This document shows positions 7,065 through 10,939 of a stretch of DNA of 10,939 bases, piece by piece. The position numbers were made by a program, and so were the translations under genes. Under the pieces are notes generated by a model. That model saw only the letters and a program-made list of their open reading frames with translations. It searched no databases and was not told where the DNA came from. The stretch covers positions 1 to 10,939 of the forward strand of contig WRLS01000061.1 of the NCBI GenBank assembly GCA_009776345.1, written 5' to 3'. The number at the start of each line of letters is the position of its first letter. Positions within the stretch are counted from its first letter, which is position 1. The stretch is from Oscillospiraceae bacterium. GTDB lineage: Bacteria > Bacillota > Clostridia > Oscillospirales > Ruminococcaceae.

Positions 7065-7511
7065 ATGACTCAGCTTGATTTCGATGAAGCGGCAGGGCAG
7101 ATAATTTCCGTGCTGCAAAAAGAAAAGCACATTGTGCTTGCGACTTCTTCGGGCGGCAAAGTAACCGCAAGGACAATGAGCCATGTAAATCACGGCTTGA
7201 CCGTTTATTTTCAGACAGGGTCGGCAAGCGAGAAATTCGGGCAGATAAAGAGCAACCCGAATATCGCTTTTGCCGTGAACAATTTGCAAATTGAAGCAGT
7301 CGGCGAAATATGCGGCCATCCAAGCAAAACACCTGTTTTTATAGGGCTTTATAAAGAAAAGCATCCAAGCTCTTATGAAAAATACACGGACCTTGAGGAT
7401 GAAGTGCTTATTAAAGCTTCTATTGTAAAAGCCATATTTTATAAGTATATTGACGGTATGCCTTGCCGCGAAATAGTAGATGTTGCCGGCAAAAAGGCAT
7501 ATAGGGAATGA
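7065..7511 (+). CDS. pyridoxamine 5'-phosphate oxidase-like flavin-binding protein
   Basis: A 148-residue protein of the split-barrel PNPOx-like fold. Recognisable features are the N-terminal helix, the strand HIVLATSSGGKVTARTMSHV (about 22-41) typical of the flavin-binding barrel, the strand LTVYFQTGSASEKFGQI, and KSNPNIAFAVNN, a pattern common in this family. These small proteins usually bind FMN or F420 as dimers, but the substrate here is unknown. It is not a true PdxH, because it is too short and lacks that enzyme's C-terminal signature. A GGAAGGGGCCGGG stretch at 7052-7064 precedes ATG 7065, 20 bases after atpG. Base composition falls from the GC-rich atpG towards AT-rich. It has no known role in ATP synthesis and is the first gene of the accessory block. 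Confidence 0.75.
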   Translation: MTQLDFDEAAGQIISVLQKEKHIVLATSSGGKVTARTMSHVNHGLTVYFQTGSASEKFGQIKSNPNIAFAVNNLQIEAVGEICGHPSKTPVFIGLYKEKHPSSYEKYTDLEDEVLIKASIVKAIFYKYIDGMPCREIVDVAGKKAYRE

Positions 7512-7526
7512 TGTGGTAAGCAGGCT

Positions 7527-7536
7527 TTATTTGCGT
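7527..7536 (+). repeat. 10-bp direct repeat, left copy (flanks the PIN module)
   Basis: TTATTTGCGT occurs here and again at 8211-8220. The two copies bracket the PIN gene and its small partner (7562-8202). It could mark the limits of an inserted module, or be chance. Confidence 0.35.
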
Positions 7537-7561
7537 GTGCCGGCTGTGAGGATAAGTATAT

Positions 7562-8044
7562 ATGAAAAAACTAAAAATATATTTGGACACAAGTATTATC
7601 GGGTATTTGTATCAGGAAACACAACCGGAGAAAATGGCAGAAACGCGGCAATTGTGGGGGCAAATTAAAAGCGGGGCTTACGAAGCAATAATATCTAATC
7701 TTCTTTTGGAAGAATTAAGCAATAATCCCAATGAAGAAATAAGAAATATATTGCTGGAATTTCTTGCAGAGATAGATTATGAGATTGTTCCGCTGAGCTC
7801 AGAGATAGAAAAGCTTGCCGTCATGATAATTTCACATGGTGTACTGACACAAAAGAGTTATGAAGATTGCCTGCATATAGCAACTGCGCTTGTACATGAC
7901 TGTAATTTGCTTGTATCTTGGAATTTTAAACATTTGGTAAATATACGAACGATTAACGGTGTTCGTGCAATATCAAATCTGGAGGGATACAAAACCATTG
8001 ATATTGTAACCCCGACACTGTTAATTCAGGAAGGAGATGACTAA
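7562..8044 (+). CDS. PIN-domain protein, probable VapC-like ribonuclease toxin
   Basis: A 160-residue PIN-domain protein. These Mg2+-dependent nucleases are often toxins that cut tRNA or rRNA. The acidic active-site residues are visible: D9 in IYLDTSIIGYL, E50 or E51 in LLLEEL, and D102 in EDCLHIATA. At the usual fourth position the motif is SWNFKHL, with N121 where classic VapC proteins have Asp. This SWNFKH form is seen in one PIN branch. GAGGATAAG at 7548-7556 precedes ATG 7562. The gene is clearly AT-rich compared with the atp genes, which suggests transfer. A 51-codon gene starts two bases after its stop and is the likely antitoxin. It could instead be a non-toxic PIN nuclease. Confidence 0.82.
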   Translation: MKKLKIYLDTSIIGYLYQETQPEKMAETRQLWGQIKSGAYEAIISNLLLEELSNNPNEEIRNILLEFLAEIDYEIVPLSSEIEKLAVMIISHGVLTQKSYEDCLHIATALVHDCNLLVSWNFKHLVNIRTINGVRAISNLEGYKTIDIVTPTLLIQEGDD

Positions 8045-8046
8045 AT

Positions 8047-8202
8047 ATGTCTATGCAGGAAATATGGAAAATCAAAGAAAATTTAAGCGAGAAGTTTTGG
8101 GGGAAATCGGCAAATGAAATCAATAATATAATTAAGCCTAGTGTCGAGGATATGAAACTGAGGATTGATGAGCTGCGAAAAAGAAAGAGTAAAAACGGTT
8201 AG
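8047..8202 (+). CDS. small protein, probable antitoxin partner of the PIN protein
   Basis: A 51-residue ORF starting two bases after the PIN stop, with an excellent ribosome site AGGAAGGAG (8028-8036). It begins MSMQEIWKIKENLSEKFWGK and ends with a basic tail rich in Lys and Arg (RKRKSKNG). It has no membrane segment and looks helical and highly charged. Small proteins of similar shape, with a residue pattern like IWKIKENLS near the N-terminus, often accompany PIN genes of this type. I treat it as the antitoxin by position and size, not by a recognised DNA-binding fold. The toxin-first order is the reverse of most vapBC pairs. Its AT-rich composition matches the PIN gene. Confidence 0.65.
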   Translation: MSMQEIWKIKENLSEKFWGKSANEINNIIKPSVEDMKLRIDELRKRKSKNG

Positions 8203-8210
8203 CATAAGCA

Positions 8211-8220
8211 TTATTTGCGT
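8211..8220 (+). repeat. 10-bp direct repeat, right copy
   Basis: TTATTTGCGT, identical to 7527-7536, eight bases after the stop of the small partner gene. Confidence 0.35.
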
Positions 8221-8382
8221 ATAAGGGAGGATTATTGAGAGGATGATGAATTAAATGAATGTAAACGGTAGATTATCGGATGAAGAATATGAAAAATTGA
8301 GTCTTGAGTATGCGCAAAAACCACCGAGGTTATCCGGCAAATCGGGCTTTTTCACCGCTATGCGCGAAAGGGCGCTTATAGC

Positions 8383-8456
8383 CGGTCAACTTGAAAACCC
8401 TAAAGGGTTTTCAAGACGCGGCGAATGCCGCGCGCCGCTGAAGGCGGCGTTGACCG
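8383..8456. repeat. left cloverleaf: closing stem with three hairpins
   Basis: The closing stem CGGTCAAC (8383-8390) pairs with GTTGACCG (8449-8456). Inside, in order, are hairpin 8391-8414 (TTGAAAACCC, loop TAAA), hairpin 8417-8432 (CGCGGC, loop GAAT) and hairpin 8434-8448 (GCCGC, loop TGAAG). All stems are perfect. Only three bases in the junction are unpaired, giving a compact four-way junction of 74 bases. Confidence 0.8.
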
Positions 8457-8462
8457 TGCTGC

Positions 8463-8546
8463 ATAGTCAGTCGCACACCGAAGGTGTGCAAGCGGGCTTT
8501 ACCCGCTGTTTCAAAACCCCTTAGGGTTTTGAAATTGACTGACTAT
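8463..8546. repeat. right cloverleaf: closing stem with three hairpins
   Basis: The closing stem ATAGTCAGTC (8463-8472) pairs with GACTGACTAT (8537-8546). Inside are hairpin 8473-8489 (GCACACC, loop GAA), hairpin 8491-8507 (AGCGGG, loop CTTTA) and hairpin 8509-8534 (TTTCAAAACCC, loop CTTA). All stems are perfect and only four junction bases are unpaired. It is separated from the left cloverleaf by TGCTGC. The two AT/CCC hairpins (8391-8414 and 8509-8534) are close in sequence and lie at opposite ends of the pair. Confidence 0.8.
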
Positions 8547-8692
8547 ATAACGGAATTGCTCCCCCCCCGATTATGTCCGTATTATCAATATGAAAGCTGA
8601 AATTATGTCGTTGTCCCCATCTGAAGTAATTAAGTATGCAATAAAAGAACAACTCAGTGAAAGCATCAATTAAAAATAAGGAGTGGGTACGC

Positions 8693-10096
8693 TTGGCTGA
8701 CAAAAACGCGGGCAAGATCCTGCAAATCATCGGTGCGGTGCTGGACGTCAAATTCGACGGCGAACTCCCCGCGCTGTACAACGCGATAGAAGTGCGCGGA
8801 GGTGCTGTACCCGTCACGCTTGAGGTTGCCCAGCACTTGGGCGACAATGTTGTGCGGTGTATTTCCATGGGTTCCACCGACGGCCTTGTCCGCGGGATGG
8901 AGGCGATAGACACCGGCGCGCCTATTTCCGTGCCGGTGGGCGAAGCTACCTTGGGGCGTATGCTCAATGTATTGGGAGAGGCGATAGACGAGCAGCCGGA
9001 GCCGCAGGCCGAGGTTAAATGGCCGATCCACCGCGCCGCCCCCGGCTTTGCTGACCAGACAGCCGCAACCGAGATGCTGGAAACCGGCATAAAATCTGTT
9101 GACCTGCTCTGCCCGTATTCTAAGGGCGGGAAGATCGGGCTTTTCGGCGGCGCGGGCGTCGGCAAGACCGTGCTTATCATGGAGCTTATCCGCAATATCG
9201 CCACGGAACACGGCGGCTATTCGGTTTTCGCGGGCGTTGGCGAGCGTACGCGCGAAGGCAACGACCTTTATTATGATATGATAAAATCCGGCGTTATAAA
9301 CAAAACGTCGCTGGTTTTCGGGCAGATGAACGAACCGCCCGGCGCGCGTATGCGCGTTGCCTTCACGGGGCTTACCATTGCCGAGTATTTCCGTGATGTG
9401 TCCCTTCAGGACGTGCTGCTTTTCATCGATAATATCTTCCGCTATGTACAGGCAGGCTCTGAGGTTTCGGCGCTGCTTGGGCGTATGCCCAGCGCCGTTG
9501 GCTATCAGCCCACGCTTGCCACCGAAGTGGGAAGCTTGCAGGAGCGCATAACATCAACGAAAACCGGCTCGATTACATCGGTGCAGGCGATCTATGTCCC
9601 CGCCGACGACTTCACCGACCCGGCGGCGGCGACTACATTTGCGCACTTGGACGCGACAACCGTCCTCTCCCGCGCGATTGTTGAGCAGGGCATTTACCCG
9701 GCGGTTGACCCGCTGGAATCCTCCTCCCGCATTTTAGACAAAGCCGTGCTGGGCGAAGACCACTACAATGTCGCCCGCTCTGTCCAAAGCATCTTGCAGA
9801 GATATAAAGATTTGCAGGATATCATTGCGATTTTGGGCATGGATGAGCTTTCTGAAAATGACAAGCTGATCGTAAACCGTGCGCGCAAAGTCCAAAGGTT
9901 CCTCTCCCAGCCATTCTTCGTGGCGGAGAAATTCACAACGATACCCGGGCGCTATGTCCCCGTGGCTGAAACAGTGCGCGGCTTCGGCGAGATTATCGAA
10001 GGCCTGCACGACGAGATACCGGAGGGGCTTTTCCTCAATGCCGGCACGATCGACGAAGTTACCGAGCGGTTCAAGCTGCTTGAAGCGCAGGGATAG
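8693..10096 (+). CDS. atpD: ATP synthase F1 subunit beta
   Basis: Beta is the catalytic subunit, three copies per F1. The 467 residues are full length. The Walker A motif GGAGVGKT spans 152-159 (K158, T159). The catalytic base is E184 in GVGERTREGNDLY. The Walker B-type stretch VLLFIDNIFRYVQAGSEVSALLGR follows, where most homologues have FRFTQAG. The DELSEED lever that touches gamma reads DELSEND. I chose TTG 8693 because AAGGAG at 8678-8683 lies nine bases before it and the protein then begins ADKNAGKILQIIGAVLDV. An in-frame GTG at 8657 would overlap the end of the broken gene and lies before the ribosome site. The gene is separated from atpG by the accessory block, yet all catalytic residues remain, so it should be functional. 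Confidence 0.97.
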   Translation: MADKNAGKILQIIGAVLDVKFDGELPALYNAIEVRGGAVPVTLEVAQHLGDNVVRCISMGSTDGLVRGMEAIDTGAPISVPVGEATLGRMLNVLGEAIDEQPEPQAEVKWPIHRAAPGFADQTAATEMLETGIKSVDLLCPYSKGGKIGLFGGAGVGKTVLIMELIRNIATEHGGYSVFAGVGERTREGNDLYYDMIKSGVINKTSLVFGQMNEPPGARMRVAFTGLTIAEYFRDVSLQDVLLFIDNIFRYVQAGSEVSALLGRMPSAVGYQPTLATEVGSLQERITSTKTGSITSVQAIYVPADDFTDPAAATTFAHLDATTVLSRAIVEQGIYPAVDPLESSSRILDKAVLGEDHYNVARSVQSILQRYKDLQDIIAILGMDELSENDKLIVNRARKVQRFLSQPFFVAEKFTTIPGRYVPVAETVRGFGEIIEGLHDEIPEGLFLNAGTIDEVTERFKLLEAQG

Positions 10097-10104
10097 GAGT
10101 ATAT

Positions 10105-10536
10105 ATGGCGGATACAGCGGCAAAAAAACTTACACTTCGGATTATTACGCCGGAGGAGATCAAGGTTGACAAAAGCGCCGATATGATCATCATGCGCTGT
10201 ACTACCGGCGACCTCGGCGTTTTGCCGGGGCATGAGGCGCGCACCTGCGTGCTTGCTGACGGCGACCGCCTGCGTATTTTTGAAAATGGGGCGGAGCATC
10301 AAATGTTCGTGTACGGCGGACTGGTTGAGATCAAGGACGATGTGTTGTCCGTGCTGACCGTCGCCGCCGAAAACCCGGAGGAAATAGACCAAAAGCAGGC
10401 AAGGGAAGCCCGGGAACGCGCCGAAAACCGCCTGCGCGACAGCGTTGATACATTAGAGATAAAGAAGATACAGGCACGCATCCGCCGCGAGCAGGTGCGC
10501 ATTGAAGTGAGCGCGTATTCGGTGATAGGGAAATAG
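10105..10536 (+). CDS. atpC: ATP synthase F1 subunit epsilon
   Basis: Epsilon joins gamma to the c-ring and can inhibit ATP hydrolysis. The 143 residues include the N-terminal beta-sandwich with LRIITPEEIKVDKSADMI and the conserved GDLGVLPGHEA (about 35-45). The C-terminal helical hairpin (about 90-135) is complete, so the inhibitory arm is present. AGGAGT at 10095-10100 precedes ATG 10105, eight bases after atpD. It is the last gene of the operon. No clear rho-independent terminator follows directly. Confidence 0.94.
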   Translation: MADTAAKKLTLRIITPEEIKVDKSADMIIMRCTTGDLGVLPGHEARTCVLADGDRLRIFENGAEHQMFVYGGLVEIKDDVLSVLTVAAENPEEIDQKQAREARERAENRLRDSVDTLEIKKIQARIRREQVRIEVSAYSVIGK

Positions 10537-10566
10537 GGATTAGAAAGGGACAAAAGCAATTCATAC

Positions 10567-10580
10567 TGCATAATGCATAA
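10567..10580 (+). repeat. tandem 7-mer after atpC
   Basis: TGCATAA is repeated twice without a gap (10567-10573 and 10574-10580) in an AT-rich patch 30 bases after the atpC stop. It directly precedes the palindromic repeat at 10586-10630. Confidence 0.5.
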
Positions 10581-10585
10581 TTAAA

Positions 10586-10630
10586 ACCACCCCGTCAGGC
10601 TACGCCTGCCACCTCTCCAAGGAGGGGAAT
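10586..10630. repeat. short interspersed palindromic repeat
   Basis: ACCACCCCGTC is followed by a small hairpin (CAGGC, loop TAC, GCCTG, 10596-10608), then CCACCTCTCCAAGGAGGGGAAT with a second stem (CCTCTCC against GGAGGGG, one wobble pair). From memory, this layout of a fixed CCACCCCGTC, a variable hairpin and a CTCCAAGGAGGGG block recurs in intergenic regions of gut Clostridia. Only one copy is in this window. It may serve as the 3' end of the atp transcript, although no T-run follows. Confidence 0.55.
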
Positions 10631-10859
10631 AAGCTGCAAAGGCAAGCAGGCACAAACCTAAAACAAGGAACGACACCGGAAGCGCCCGCGCACGTAATTA
10701 CAGCGGAAAAAGTCTTTGATTTCTTTTATTCCTAATACTTTTTTTCGCGTTCGAGACCTGGAGCTCGGCTCGGCTGAGCGATTGGGCGGATTATAGGACA
10801 AAGCATATGACGTGCGCGATGGAAGGCACAAGGCTATGCGGTTTGTCGTATCGGGGGTT
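10631..10859. other. non-coding stretch, no gene seen
   Basis: I see no ORF with a ribosome site or family likeness. There is a T-rich patch (10714-10746) and a GAGCTCGGCTCGGCTGAGC segment near 10760-10778 that could form a weak stem. An ATG at 10807 opens 39 codons running into the hairpin cluster at the end of the window. It looks like an artefact of repeat sequence. Confidence 0.5.
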
Positions 10860-10931
10860 CGGGGGTGTCCCCCGGCGCGTTTTGGTTACTTTGCCGCGTT
10901 GCAAAGTAACAGCCCCCGCGGCTTGAGCGGG
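10860..10931. repeat. cluster of three hairpins near the window end
   Basis: Three perfect hairpins follow one another: CGGGGG, loop TGT, CCCCCG (10860-10874); GTTACTTTGC, loop CGCGTT, GCAAAGTAAC (10885-10910); and CCCGC, seven-base loop, GCGGG (10915-10931). There is no coding sequence. The style of adjacent perfect hairpins resembles the element at 8381-8549, but the sequences differ. The window ends eight bases later, so the full extent is unknown. One hairpin could terminate transcription, but no T-run is present on the + strand. Confidence 0.6.
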
Positions 10932-10939
10932 TAAAAATA

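Larger units (their letters stand above)
8381..8549. mobile_element. miniature palindromic insertion element made of two tandem cloverleaves
   Basis: This stretch interrupts the gene at 8255-8673 and consists almost wholly of hairpins. It is flanked by TATA on the left (8377-8380) and TATATA on the right (8544-8549), consistent with a 2-4 bp target duplication of TA or TATA. Insertion without duplication, as in IS200/IS605-type events, fits equally well. It has no coding capacity and no transposase, so it would be a non-autonomous element of about 165-169 bp. Removing it, together with one C from a later C-run, restores the host gene's frame. I do not recognise a named family. Confidence 0.7.
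8255..8673 (+). pseudogene. small gene split by a palindromic element and a C-run frameshift
   Basis: Codons 1-42 (8255-8380) encode MNVNGRLSDEEYEKLSLEYA, then a KPPRLSGKSGFF segment. The 3' part (8550-8673) reads, in another frame, DYVRIINMKAEIMSLSPSEV followed by IKYAIKEQLSESIN and TAA at 8671-8673. Taking out 8381-8549 and one C from the eight-C run at 8561-8568 restores one frame. The junction then reads ...RERALI-TELLPPDYVRI..., about 82 residues in all. The C-terminal part resembles the short helix-turn-helix or ribbon-helix-helix ends of small antitoxin-like proteins, but I do not recognise a named family. As it stands, translation from 8255 runs through the element to a stop at 8522-8524 and makes an 89-residue chimera. 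GAGAGGATGA at 8237-8246 precedes the ATG. Confidence 0.72.

Noticed and set aside
8383..8456. A tRNA gene, because the fold is a 74-base cloverleaf
   Set aside because: It has no T-loop GGTTCRA, no recognisable anticodon loop of seven bases and no CCA or discriminator layout. Its loops are three to five bases.
8255..8524. 89-codon ORF as an intact gene
   Set aside because: Its last half is translated palindromic element, and the natural C-terminal continuation lies downstream in another frame. It is better described as a split gene.
8391..8534. CRISPR array
   Set aside because: The hairpins differ in sequence and are not separated by uniform unique spacers.
8521..8549. Promoter carried by the right end of the element (TATATA at 8544-8549)
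   Set aside because: The hexamer 17 bases upstream is TTAGGG, a poor -35. TTGACT at 8536 is far too close. Not good enough to call.
8611..8640. Promoter for atpD (TTGTCC, 18 bases, TATGCA)
   Set aside because: Both hexamers are weak and the spacing is not ideal. It lies in coding sequence of the broken gene.
10807..10926. 39-codon ORF at the window end
   Set aside because: No ribosome site. The second half is made of the hairpin repeats, so it is most likely a chance reading.

Overview
The window carries a flagellar stator pair followed directly by a complete F-type ATP synthase operon, all on the + strand: motA-motB-atpZ-atpI-atpB-atpE-atpF-atpH-atpA-atpG-[accessory insert]-atpD-atpC. Strong AGGAGG-type ribosome binding sites, the separate small AtpZ and AtpI proteins, a delta/b-type stalk and a match to the Bacillus-type sigma-D flagellar promoter suggest a motile anaerobic Firmicute, probably of class Clostridia. 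No rRNA or tRNA is present to settle the taxonomy.

Layout. 1-64 is a GC-rich double palindrome. 65-264 is the leader of motA, with a sigma-A-like promoter, a near-consensus sigma-D promoter and a 12-bp palindrome. 265-1866 holds motA and motB. Only 4 bp separate the motB stop from the GTG start of atpZ, so the stator genes and the ATP synthase probably share a transcript. 1871-7044 holds atpZ, atpI, then the subunits a, c, b, delta, alpha and gamma. A candidate vegetative promoter lies in the 3' end of atpI, just before atpB. The c subunit carries the Gln...Glu-Thr-Ser pattern of Na+-binding c-rings, so the enzyme may run on sodium.

Between atpG and atpD, genes that are almost always adjacent, sits a lower-GC accessory block of about 1.65 kb (7045-8692). 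It contains a pyridoxamine-phosphate-oxidase-like flavoprotein, a PIN-domain protein followed by a 51-residue partner (a likely toxin-antitoxin pair), and a small broken gene. That gene is split by a 165-169 bp palindromic element which folds on paper into two compact, tandem three-hairpin cloverleaves (four-way junctions). Removing the element and one C from an eight-C run rejoins the two halves into one reading frame of about 82 codons. atpD (TTG start) and atpC then complete the ATP synthase.

After atpC, 10537-10939 has no convincing gene. It holds a tandem 7-mer, a short interspersed palindromic repeat and another cluster of hairpins running towards the window end. The most unusual items are the tandem cloverleaf element, the split ATP synthase operon, and the coupling of flagellar stator genes under a sigma-D promoter to a possibly Na+-driven ATP synthase.
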